A stretch of DNA of 64,000 nucleotides, from positions 717,484-781,483 of the forward strand of contig BFEA01000580.1 in NCBI GenBank assembly GCA_003427395.1, in the 5' to 3' direction. Made by a program: the position numbers and the translations under genes. This DNA comes from Chara braunii. Its lineage: Eukaryota > Streptophyta > Charophyceae > Charales > Characeae. The notes beneath the pieces are model-generated. The model saw nothing but the letters and a program-made list of their open reading frames with translations, did no database searches and was not told where the DNA came from. This document shows positions 34,109 to 43,875 of the stretch, piece by piece. Numbering within the stretch: the stretch's first letter is position 1; each line of letters opens with the position of its first letter.

Positions 34109-34346
34109 TTTTTCCTGGGATCATCTGATGGCTCAAAGCTCTATTTAAATAACAAGCTGCTGATTGACAATGATCGAGAACACCCCTTTCACGTTCTTAA
34201 TGCGAGCATACAGTTACCAGGGAATACATGGGCAAGAATCCAAGTTGATTATTTTGTCGCAAGCGGCATCAAAGCATTATCCTTATCTTGGATCAAGCCC
34301 GGCTTCCGAGATATAGAAGTGATTCCAGCATATCTGTTAACAAGAA
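34109..34346 (+). CDS. Exon completing the PA14 domain of the TIG/PA14 protein
   Basis: This exon of 238 bp starts after ccaccacgcag in phase 0 and ends at a GTAAGT donor (34347) in phase 1. It encodes 79 residues. FFLGSSDGSKLYLNNKLLID is the hallmark core of PA14 (SSDDGS.LyidG.lvid in the family). ASIQLPGNTWARIQVDYF, ALSLSWIKPG and VIPAYLL are the final strands. It continues exactly where the exon at 9541-10274 stops. PA14 domains bind carbohydrate or act as adhesion modules; the specific ligand is unknown. Later exons, expected to encode further TIG repeats in fibrocystin-L-like proteins, are not recognised downstream in this window. Confidence 0.82.
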
Positions 34347-34497
34347 GTAAGTACTGAATATGAGAATGGACGATGTGTCATTTTTCGTTTGTCAATATTT
34401 AAGGGAGCGAGGCAAACCCTCACATTGTTATTCACTCTACCATGCCTCGAAGTATGGTTTCTTCACTCTCTGAAACTGGCTCTGATTACAGCATTAC

Positions 34498-34575
<78 letters not shown>

Positions 34576-34576
34576 N

Positions 34577-34634
<58 letters not shown>
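34498..34634. repeat. Compound microsatellite (CT)n-(CA)n
   Basis: (CT)n spans 34498-34575, one undetermined base at 34576, then (CA)n 34577-34634. The same CT-then-CA order occurs at 27276-27634. Confidence 0.98.
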
Positions 34635-34637
<3 letters not shown>

Positions 34638-34639
34638 CA

Positions 34640-35700
34640 TACACATACAATCCACCAAAATCCAGACTGACAATTGGTACATACAAACAATCACCACCAA
34701 TAAGCTTAACCAACACCCCTAAATACAACCTCCCGCACACCACCACAGGCATAATACAATCTCCTGCATGCTACTATAGGCTTAATAAACAAAGTATAGC
34801 AAAAACCCGCGTACAAGTACTGCAGCCTGCATACTACTACAGGCATAAGACACAAGCTGGCCGAACAATGAACCTGGACCCCTGCGCGTTGCACGAAAAA
34901 ACATGCAACAATTAGCACCCCCTGCCCACCCACCATCCCCAAACTCACACCCCCAATAAAAGGAAATGCACCCGCACTCGAGTCCTTCTCGCTGCAAATA
35001 CAGGAACTAAGAACCAAAAAGCAAAAAATCAGAAACAAACCACACAGCAAAAACCAAAAAATAACGGGCAGCAGAATAAATTAGACCCCCTTCCCACCCA
35101 CCAACCCCAAACTCTCACCCCCATTGGAAGGAAGCACATCCGCACACGAGCAACCTGTGTTACGGAACAAAAACCAAGAACCTAAGAACAAAAAAATCAA
35201 AAACACACCACTCGCACAGACACTAATAAAAACAAGAAGAAAAACGACAAAAATATACGAACAGACAGCAATACCCGCCAATGTCATCTACAAAGACAAA
35301 ATTTCAAGAACAACGCCCGCACATGACCCGCAAATGCAATATACGTTTTTGCAGCACGCCTTTCCTCCCGCTACTGACAAAAGCCACAAACAGACAACTT
35401 TTCGAAAAAACGTGACGACGTAACACAGCGCAGACAATACAAAAAACAAAAAATCTGCAAACCCAAACGGACACAGCACGAGCCACCTTCCCCACGATTG
35501 CACAAACAAACAATCAACTCTGTAGAACCTGCCTAGATGACAAAAGCTTACAACAGTGCATGCCCGCCATCGCAACACGCACAACCATCCCCCCATATCA
35601 CGAAAAGCCAAACCCCCCCCCCAAAAAAAAAACTGACGTAATCAATCTATACTACATACACCTCCACCATACCCTTCAGTAAATACCCCTGCCATAATCA
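34640..35700. repeat. A/C-rich, G-poor segment with imperfect direct repeats and G-quadruplex potential
   Basis: The plus strand has very few G. A block at about 34910-35050 (cccacccaccatccccaaactcacaccccc, then aaaaccaaaaa) recurs at 35085-35220. On the minus strand each block has five G-runs (ggggg, gggg, ggg, ggg, ggggg), a G-quadruplex candidate. Minus-strand frames here are hydrophobic and similar to each other (LGMVGGQGV, LGLVGGKGV), but this follows from the base skew and repeat, so I do not call genes. Confidence 0.6.
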
Positions 35701-36145
35701 ACCCAACCTCGGCTGCCCAGCATGCTAGTGCCCCCACATACACCAAGCATACCCATACGCCTGCGCATGCCATCCACACACTCTACCCGCGCATCCACCT
35801 CGCTACACTTGCTTAAAAAGCAGCGGCCAAGGGGTTCCTTAGCATCTGCAGCCGAAGCTCCCCACTGTTGGTTGCTTATGTTACTTCTTGCTCTGCTACC
35901 GTCCCTCCCCACTCTCCTCTCCTCAACCTCAGACTCGGTACTACGGCTGGGACAACTACACCCTCCATAGCCACCTGAGAAAGGAGGTTGTCTACTCTCC
36001 ACACTTCTACTTCCTTAAGCAGTCGCTAATAGTTCACACACGTGAACAAACGCAGCTGCAGAGTGAGCTGATCGGCAGAACGCTGGCAACATAGCCTTGC
36101 ACTGCGATCACGTTGGGCTAGATCTAACCAAGTGCGTGGACAGGA
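35701..36145. other. Region upstream of the Cys/His-rich gene candidate
   Basis: I see no gene, RNA or repeat that can be named. It is C/T-rich on the plus strand (35870-35940) and would include the promoter and 5' leader of the candidate gene starting at 36146. No clear TATA box is visible. Confidence 0.35.
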
Positions 36146-36196
36146 ATGGCGGCCATGGACAAATTTATCGCCGAAGCAGAAGCCAATGAGCACGTG
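36146..36196 (+). CDS. Candidate first exon of the Cys/His-rich gene
   Basis: The ATG in context aggaATGGCG starts 17 codons (MAAMDKFIAEAEANEHV) that end at a strong GTAAGT donor (36197) in phase 0. The next in-phase acceptor with a long open frame is at 37826-37827. Joining them would give a protein of about 220 residues. The exon is too short to prove by itself; transcript data would settle it. Confidence 0.45.
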
Positions 36197-36257
36197 GTAA
36201 GTTCTCCCCAGAACACCGACTGCTCTAATCCTCACCACTTGCCCACTCACCACCAAT

Positions 36258-36342
36258 GGGAGCCAGAGGAACCACACCCTCTGATGAGCCGTGATAGGCG
36301 CTAGCGGCGAAAAGCGCTTTAGGGGATGCGCCACCCCTCCTC
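36258..36342 (+). ncRNA. Hammerhead ribozyme
   Basis: The complete catalytic core is present: CTGATGA (36281-36287), stem II GCCG/CGGC (36288-36291 with 36305-36308, 13-nt loop) and GAAA (36309-36312). Stem III is very short: AAGC/GCTT (36312-36319) with no loop, or AAG/TTT with a CGC loop. Stem I is CCCT/AGGG (36277-36280 with 36321-36324), followed by an internal loop and possible further pairing (GAGG 36266-36269 with CCTC 36336-36339). Cleavage would fall after 36320 or 36321. Minimal stem III is typical of the dimeric hammerheads of Penelope-like elements and plant retrozymes. It lies in the putative intron of the Cys/His-rich gene, 2.3 kb upstream of a Penelope-like element. Confidence 0.8.
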
Positions 36343-36591
36343 CACTAGCAAATACAGCTAGTGTGTGATGGCATTGACCATCATGCTCCCTTTCTATCCC
36401 TTCTCTCCCTCTCCATCGCTCTCCTTCCCTCATCTCTCTCCTTCGCCCTTGATGTGTACCTTCTGTATATGCAGGAACCAGAGAATAAGGAGGCAAGGTG
36501 AGATCTTCTGACCAGTGGCTAAGAAAGTACAGTCTGTCCCAAGGTACGTGGAGGTTCCCATTTTGGGTTGCTATGGCTGCAATATGCATTT

Positions 36592-36593
<2 letters not shown>

Positions 36594-36636
<43 letters not shown>

Positions 36637-36665
36637 AATAGGGGCTGTTGTGGTGGAAATTTAAA

Positions 36666-36728
<63 letters not shown>

Positions 36729-37660
36729 TACATATGTATATGTGCAAGCGTGCCGCTTTGGCGGCAGACGGGTGTGTGGGCACTTGGCGCTGAACCACAC
36801 AAATGTGGCCAACCTTGCATTTTCTAGTATATTGCTTATCTCTACTTGGCTTGTGATGATTTGTGAAGGGAATGAGAGACAGAATCTGGGGTCGTTTAAA
36901 ACAACACACATTCCGGTCTTGGTAGCTCTCCGTCCTGGCAGATTTGAGCGTCTCGGATCAGGCCCGTACTAGTGAGCTATTCGCCCTTTTTGTGGTTGGA
37001 TATGTGTTGTTGGTTTTGTTGATTATACACGGTCAAATTCTTTGCCTTGCTTTAGAGGTTGGGCTGTTTGGATGTTTACGGGTGGCCACGAGTTCTCTTT
37101 GGGGGGAATGTATGTTTTGTGGGCCGGTGTGGAAGGGTTTCCCAGTTTTTTCGGACGCTTAGCAGGGGGGGTCGGTGCGTTCTGGCTGGAGGAGTCTTCT
37201 GTCTTAGGTAAGTTGTCTCTTTATCTTCTTCCTCTTCTTTGGCAGTGATGCGAGTGTGTAGTTTGAGATGAATGTCGGGAATGCCAATGCTGTTATATTT
37301 TTTTGTTTTTGGTAAATGAGTTTTTGGTTTTGTGGGCCGATGCGGAGGGATCTCCAAGTTTTTTCGGACCTTTGAGGGGGTTGGGTTGGTGCCTTCTTGC
37401 TGGAGTAGTCTTCTGTGAAGTTCTGTCTTAGGTGAGTTGCCTTCTGCCCTCCATCCCCTTATGGTTTGAAATATATATGTATACATCTGTATATGTGCAA
37501 GTGTGCCGCTTTTGTGGCAGATGGGTGTGTGGGCACTTGGCGCTGAACCACACAAATGTGGCGAACCTTGCATTTTTGATTATATTGCTTATCTATACTT
37601 TTTCGTTATGGATGGCTTATGATGATTTGTGAAGGGAATTAGAGAGAGTATCTGGGGTCT

Positions 37661-37680
<20 letters not shown>
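36594..37680. repeat. Two copies of an unnamed (CA)n-associated repeat
   Basis: A block at 36730-36905 (tatgtgcaagcgtgccgctt, gtgtgtgggcacttggcgct, gaaccacacaaatgtggc) recurs at 37480-37670. A second block at 37108-37215 (gtgggccggtgtggaagggt, agttttttcggac, gtcttctgtcttaggt) recurs at 37330-37440. A third, more diverged copy of these blocks is at 45255-45940. (CA)n tracts lie at 36594-36633, 36669-36724 and 37670-37806 (one N at 37759). No coding function is clear. Confidence 0.7.
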
Positions 37681-37758
<78 letters not shown>

Positions 37759-37759
37759 N

Positions 37760-37808
<49 letters not shown>

Positions 37809-37827
37809 AGTCTGGCTCGTCCATCAG

Positions 37828-38439
37828 GAACAGTATGTCGATGAGCATTTGCAAGCACTGCACCCCCCGGAGAGCAATCCGGCTGATTCTACCACAAACA
37901 GTGAAATGACCTCTCCACAGGATGATGGTTGTGCCCTCCTGTTGTGTCGTTGCACAGGTGCAGTTCGGTTGGCATGTACACGACATAGCCTCTGCTCCGA
38001 ACACTATGAAGGGATGGTCGCTGCTAGCCTCTCACACGAAAATTGTGATCCCCTGTCCTGTGCTCATTCCCCCCACCCCCTGATTACTTGCCCGGCATGC
38101 CGTTGTGGCTTTGATCTGCCATGCTTAAATAACTGTGCACGTGAGCCTTCCATACTAATGACATGTCAGCAACATGCCATGTGTCGCCAGCACTTCCAGG
38201 AAGCTGTCATAGAAAGTATGTGTCTTTACTGCGTGGACTATCCCCGGTGCCATCACCCTCCACATCCTCTCCTAGCATGTCCCACATGCGGTGTTGGTCA
38301 TACACCTACGGCAACCCCTGACGGATCTCCCTCTTTCTTGCCAGACGAACGACGAACACAGCAGTCCGAGGAGGAAAATAGATTTCTATATGAACCACCG
38401 GCAGAGCGATGTGCTCATAGTTTATCACCACCAGGGTGA
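37828..38439 (+). CDS. Cys/His-rich protein, main exon (unknown family, RING-like spacing)
   Basis: The open frame follows an acceptor (cgtccatcag, AG 37826-37827) and ends with TGA at 38437. It begins EQYVDEHLQALHPPESNPAD, a charged helix. The core has two similar modules: CxC near LLLCRCTG, CTRHSLCSEHYEG, CAHSPHPLITCPACRCG, then CLNNCAREPSILMTCQQHAM, CRQHF, CLYCVDYPRCHHPPHPLLAC and PTCG. The repeated C-x-H-x-PHP-x4-CPxC motif and the paired Cys/His suggest zinc binding, as in RING or B-box folds, but spacing fits no family I can name. The tail is Ser/Glu/Arg-rich. A decayed paralogue with the same module order lies immediately downstream, split by a Penelope-like element. Function unknown. 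Confidence 0.6.
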   Translation, partial: EQYVDEHLQALHPPESNPADSTTNSEMTSPQDDGCALLLCRCTGAVRLACTRHSLCSEHYEGMVAASLSHENCDPLSCAHSPHPLITCPACRCGFDLPCLNNCAREPSILMTCQQHAMCRQHFQEAVIESMCLYCVDYPRCHHPPHPLLACPTCGVGHTPTATPDGSPSFLPDERRTQQSEEENRFLYEPPAERCAHSLSPPG

Positions 38440-38594
38440 GCTGTTGCGGATCATATCCAGCAGCAGCTGAACGCCCTTGCGTTGGACCGATCCTCACTGT
38501 CGTCGTCTGCCCATAGAGAAGGAATACATACTGAGGAAGCCCAAGAAAGATGCTCCATGCCGTTTGTGATGACCCACCGGAGATTCAACTAGCA
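38440..38594 (+). pseudogene. Second Cys/His-rich copy, 5' part, left of the Penelope insertion
   Basis: VADHIQQQLNALALDRSSL aligns with the start of the intact copy (VDEHLQALHPPES). With a one-base shift near 38563, DDPPEIQLA aligns with CTGAVRLA. The homology is cut at the AGCA at 38591-38594 and resumes at 44506 with ARGSHALCREDYEG. Confidence 0.6.
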
Positions 38595-38601
38595 GGTTGG
38601 T

Positions 38602-39344
38602 ACCGAGGATTGAATGTTGGTACAAACGGTGGTAGACAGCTTACCGACAGGGTGAAAACCTGCTAAGAGGGTTTTACTAGGACCCGTGGCACCGGGTAGG
38701 GTATATGGGATTCGGGGGCTCAAAATCGGAGATCAGGNAAAACCTGCTAAGAGGGTTTTACTAGGACCCGTGGCACCGGGTAGGGTATATGGGATTCGGG
38801 GGCTCAAAATCGGAGATCAGGCCTGCCCTGCCCCCTCTGCATTGGACTGCGGCGGTAGACCGGCCAGAGGGACAGACCAGAGATATCAACGAGATCCAGA
38901 AGCGATATGAAGACAAATGATGAAACGGCGCCGATGCTAATAAGCCGGACAGCACAGCAAATGGAGAACAGGCATACGACGAAACTGGGCAAGAAAAGGC
39001 ACGCGAGACTCGTGTATGAACCTCAGGCGGGAAAGAGAATACGTATCCTGGTGGTACTCCAGTTTTTTCGGTTACTTTCTACCTGGAATTTTTTTCGGGT
39101 TTTTTTCATTATATATTTTTAATTTTCTTTGGTTCTCTTGAGAAACGTGTCTCACGATGCTGGAACTCAGGAAGCCCGGTGCGTTTTTTGGAGTATTTAA
39201 GGAGTATGGAGTGCGAACTTCGAAGCAGACTGAGCAGTTGTGAGGTAGAAGGTCTGATGCACGGGGATTCCCCCAGTGCACATACAACGTGGTTACTCTG
39301 TGATAGTAAAGCCTCGACTACATTGTTTTTGAGTTTTCATCTCT
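38602..39344 (+). repeat. Penelope upstream pseudo-LTR
   Basis: It ends cattgtttttgagttttcatctct like the downstream copy. It contains an 83-bp segment twice (38655-38737 and 38739-38821), separated by one N at 38738. The downstream copy has this segment once, so the duplication may be an assembly artefact. Confidence 0.88.
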
Positions 39345-39639
39345 CGTTTGAACCAGGCGAATGACTCTGCAGTTGCGCTGAGGATTGCTCACCTGGCGCC
39401 ATATCTATTGGCTCATGTTGGTAGTGATTGCCTCATAGAGTACGATATGAGCACGGTACCCCCATGGGGGGTCTTCATATATTCATATCTTCATATTCAT
39501 ATTCATATATCTGTATTGATATATCATCATTCTTTTTCGAATGATCTACTGCTAGGTAGAAACGACGCCGACTAAACTGAGAGACTACCAAGAGTACGAT
39601 CTTCTCCGACCGCAAAGAGGGTGGATCGAGGCTCGCCGC
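39345..39639. other. Penelope leader between pseudo-LTR and ORF1
   Basis: Noncoding, about 300 bp, with an AT-rich repeat (tattcatatcttcatattcatattcat) at 39476-39507. No ribozyme core was found in it. Confidence 0.5.
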
Positions 39640-41016
39640 GTGAAGACTACCAAGCATCTAAGATCAAGAGAAGACCTCGGAAGACCTGCGACCTCGGAGC
39701 TGTATGCAGGGAGTGGACGGGGTAGAGGGAGAGGAAGGGGTAGGTGGTCAGGGGATAGGAGATATTGGATGGAATACCAGGCGACACCACCGGCTAATCC
39801 GGGCGTCGCCCCTGTACAAAACCTAACTCCTACAAGCGTGCCTAACCAGCCTGTTGGGTGCCTCCCCCCACCCGCGTATCCATATGCTTGGATGCAGCAA
39901 CCCCCACCTCCACCACCCCCGCAACCACAATGGAGCTACGGATATACTCAGATGGCGAAACTTGTTGCCAACGCGTTCCCGGGTCCAGGGAACCGCGCAT
40001 GGTTCACGCGCGAGCATCTGGAATTGATCGAGAAGTGGAAAAGCAATGACGCCAGCGAGGAGAAGAAAAAGGACGAGTCAGGAGAAAGCAGTAGGAGTGC
40101 AGGCACGAAGAAAGGGAAGGCGAAGGCCAGCACCAACTCAGAAGACGGGGAGAAGAAGAACTGGCTCGCCGAGAATTTCGGCGTTTCGCTGAAACGAATC
40201 TCAGGGAAGCTGGACGCTGTCGACAAAAGAACGAAGGAAGTCGACAGACAGAACGATGTGCTCTCTAAGAAGATAGAAGATCTCGAAGGTGTCCCGAAGA
40301 AAGGAGAAGCCAGCAGCAACGAGAAACGGAAGCGCGTCCTCGGTGTTAACTCACCTGCCGCAGAGCGGCAGAAATCCCGATAGCGCTCAAGAAGTGGTGG
40401 CATCAAGACGAGGCAACCGAGGATTGAAGTATCATCCGATGAGGAAGCCGAGAAGGGGCGAGCGAAGAATGCCGCTATTGAAGGGCCTCCTCTGGAGAAC
40501 AAACTCCCTCCAAGTACCGTGAACTTGGAGGATGTGGTGAAGATGCTCGCGATCATTGCGGGCAAAGTGAACCAAGGACAAAATGATAATGACACGGGGG
40601 TGAAGATGGAGAGTAGATCGGGTGTGAAGACCAGCTGCGGGGTGGCGAATGCATCCACGGAAGACAACAGCGAGGGAACGGACGAGGAGGAGGAAGAGAA
40701 ACTAAGGGTGAATCGAGGAGGACCGGGAGGAAGGGCCGAAGTGGGAATAGTGGAATACATGAGACAAAGGTTGGACCACTATATGGAGATGACAGGCAGG
40801 AAGATCAAGACGCTATGCCTGAAGAGGGATATGAAGTGGGAGCGGAAGGACAAAAGTGCATAGGAATTGGCGAAACAAGACACTGAAGAATTTACTAAGT
40901 TGATGAACGGCGGCACTGAAAAAGAAGATGGGGCAGAATCAACGCATGAAGAGGACGAAGAAGATGCCAATGGGTCAGATAATGACGACAGCCAGGGAGA
41001 CGTCCAGGGGAACTAG
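39640..41016 (+). pseudogene. Penelope ORF1, one frame with two internal TAG codons
   Basis: A single frame runs from about 39640 to a TAG at 41014, interrupted only by TAG at 40381 and 40861. The N-terminal part has an RG-rich stretch (GRGRGRGRGRW) and a proline-rich stretch (QQPPPPPPPQPQW). The middle is Lys/Glu/Ser-rich with a coiled coil (SLKRISGKLDAVDKRTKEVD). The C-terminal part is acidic (GTDEEEEEKLR, THEEDEEDANG). An RNA-binding or assembly role is inferred from the RG and coiled-coil features. Both TAG codons could be former CAG codons; readthrough cannot be excluded. If the stops are real the product would be 247 residues. Confidence 0.65.
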
Positions 41017-41033
41017 GACTCTCCAAGAGAAGC

Positions 41034-43875
41034 TTGCTTCGTTCCCTCAGAAGATTAAGCAACACGATTGAGACAGCGGATGGAGAACAAAAACGTGATT
41101 TGCAGAGCGTTTTTCGACTGGGATCAATGCTTGCCGCACTCCTAGGATATTATAACTGGGGGCGGGCCTATATTAAGTATTGGGTTAACCTTGCTCTCGA
41201 ACATGTAGACTTTGGGAGGGCGGATACATGTGTCTATGTCCTGATATCTCCTTTCTGCAAACAGACTTACGTAGGACAGACTAGGAGGAAACTGATGGAC
41301 AGATGGATGGAGCACATCCGTGCGACGGAACAGGGACCAGAGTACAAAGTCCATAAATGGTTGAAGAAAAAAGGGGCACACACGTATTCGATTATCCCAC
41401 TGTGGAAGGGATCGGCTATGGATCTAGGAAAAGTTGAATCCCGGATTATTAATAGCGAGAATCCTAGCCTAAACACGAGGAAATATAAGAGTAAGAACAA
41501 ACCCCGACCCGCGAGACGAAAGCTGCACAAACCATGCGTAACCCAGATATGGAAGACGATCTCGTCCTCCTCTGATTTTTCGAATGGCTATGAGACTGTG
41601 AACTTGCTCAACATTTTGAAAAGTGCCAAGGGCACCCACAGACCAGTTGTTATCAGATGCTCAGGTGGGACCAAATGGTCTACCTCCTGGAGACTCATTA
41701 GACTAATCTATGGTGAATCCAAATTTCGTTGTGAAGATGGGCCATGTTTACTAAGAGATATGAAGATACTATTTGAGGAAGGCGGAGAATTTGAACTCAC
41801 CTGTCTGGTAAAAACTGAATCTGAGGCAGATCGAAGAAAGGCTGAACTCATCGCATTACTGAGGGCCCCCTGGAAGCGAAGAAGCTTACTCAATGGAAAG
41901 AATGTCGTCGATTTGATGAACATGTTGAAAGGATTGAAATGTATTAACACAAAACGCGGTAGGCAGATCATCAGGAGCTTGATTGCCAACGAGTTGAAGA
42001 AACACTTGGGGATGAACTCAAGAGAGAGATCTGTAATTAAGATACCTTTTTGTGAATCTGTTGACAAACGCTGTATTGAGAGAGAAGTACGAGAGTGGAT
42101 AAAGGAGAAAGTTTATCCCAAGGAACTCGCCGACCTGATGCAAAGAAAGCTAAGAGTAGTTTGGACTAAGTCCAAATCTGTCGCAGACATCTTGCATAAT
42201 CACAAATCCATTGCCTCCGGGTCATACCCGGAATGTCAGTGTGACTTGTTTGAACTGCCAAAAAATGATGGGCACGTACGGGTCAGAATGAGCGACCTTC
42301 CTGAGATAAACTCTTTTCTCTATAACTCTCAGAACATTCCTTATCCTGGACGAATTGCGAGCTTGGACTTGATCAACGAAGCTTGCACGACCGGACTGAG
42401 AAACCTCAAGAGAATCGGTATCACTGAAGAATTCAGGGCAAAACCTGCGAAGATCACAAGGATAGGAGCAGCGAAAATTGATGGAAGAATTACAACTGAA
42501 TATGTGTATGGTGTTAGACAAGCATTTGCGGGGCTGGTCTTGTCCCCTCTGGACCGTAATCCAGGGGCGACTCTGATCGAATGCCCCACCTTGTATCATG
42601 ATGGACTAACACGTACCTTCAACAAGAATCCGAACTTCGAGATTTTGCAGAAATTTGAGGAAGAGGTGCTACAGGGAATGAAGAACGAATTTAAGAGATT
42701 AAAATTTGAACAAATTGGGAGGTGGGACAAAAACGGAAGACTGCAAAACGCCTTTACTATGAGTAAGGAGAAGGATCTGGATAAAAAACGACCCATATGT
42801 CCGTCATTCGCTAGCCTGATGAGATTTGCAGGGAAAACTTTTGTCAAAGCCCTGAACCTGATGATCCGAAAAAGCAATCAGAGGCACTTTAACCTGATGG
42901 CTGGCCAGGATCAAAAGAAATTCCTACAGGGAGTAAATGAGAAAGCATCCCGGTACTGCCTTGAAGCTGAGACAAGAACATATGACATTAAAGAAATGTT
43001 TTCAAAAATTCCCCACCAAGAGGTAAGAAATGCGGTAAAATGGATTTTTCAAGAATTTAAAAGCAAGGGCATCACTGGGTTAGATTGAAAACCAGGGGGA
43101 AGGGTGCCACCTTATGTAAATCGGCAGGGGAGCCAGGCTGGAAATCTGTCAGATTGAACCAGCTTGAAAAACTTGTTGATTTCCTACTGAGAAATGTTGT
43201 TTTTAAAGCCGCTGGACAAATCTTAAGACAGAACGAGGGAATCCCAATGGGAGGGCAAGCTAGTCCCCCTCTGGCCTGCCTTGTGTGTATGTATGAGGAA
43301 AACAAATTTTTGAAATCACTTGGTAGCAATGCCAGGTATATAACAGGAAAAAGGTATGTGGATGACCTGTTTTTGATTGGGTTTCACAAAAAAGGAAACT
43401 CAGCACAGAAAGAACAAACGAGCCACATTCTTCACAGAATATCTGACTGCTACCACAAGAAACTCAGGCTCGAAAGGACAGACACCAGTGTAAACATCCT
43501 AGATTTCTTGGAAACAAGAATATTTGTACTTGAGAATCCAACCGAAAAATTGTGAGTATGCATAAGTTCAAGAACGCTGAAAGTATCTGGAACGACCCCA
43601 CGAAACCAAAGTACATGATCAACAGATGCTACGAATCATTTTCATCTACTGAACAAAAAATCACAACCATAGTCGGAACGCTCCACCGGATTCGAGCAAA
43701 CACAAACTCCGATGCCTTGGTACCCATTGCACTGATTACTCTACACAGGGAATTGAAGGGGATGAATTTTCCTACTGAGATATTCCTTAAAGCACTCAAC
43801 ATTATGGCAGGGCGGGTGGGTGGCTTTTGGGCGGAAATGGCACCGAGGATTGAAGGTTGGTACAAACGGTGGTAG
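41034..43875 (+). pseudogene. Penelope reverse transcriptase with N-terminal GIY-YIG endonuclease, two frameshifts
   Basis: The first open part (41034-43088, start uncertain, TTG or later) carries GIY-YIG near residues 65-145: CVYVLISPFCKQTYVGQTRR, catalytic Arg in LMDRWMEHI and Glu in KVESRIINSENP. A long linker follows with a CxC motif (SYPECQCDLFEL) and then RT fingers (KKRPICPSFASLMRFAGKTF). The second part (43085-43555, shifted frame) has IPMGGQASPPLACLVCMYEE and catalytic YVDDLFLIG. The third (43552-43875, shifted again) is the thumb, ending GWYKRW. Canonical Penelope proteins have the nuclease at the C-terminus; here it precedes RT. The catalytic YVDD is intact, and only two indels separate this from a continuous frame, so the element is fairly young. 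Confidence 0.9.

Noticed and set aside
33852-34136. Minus-strand open frame overlapping the PA14 exon
   Set aside because: It lies antisense to a well-supported exon and matches no family.
39948-40760. 270-codon minus-strand frame across Penelope ORF1
   Set aside because: A Ser/Phe-rich shadow of a Glu/Lys-rich coding strand.
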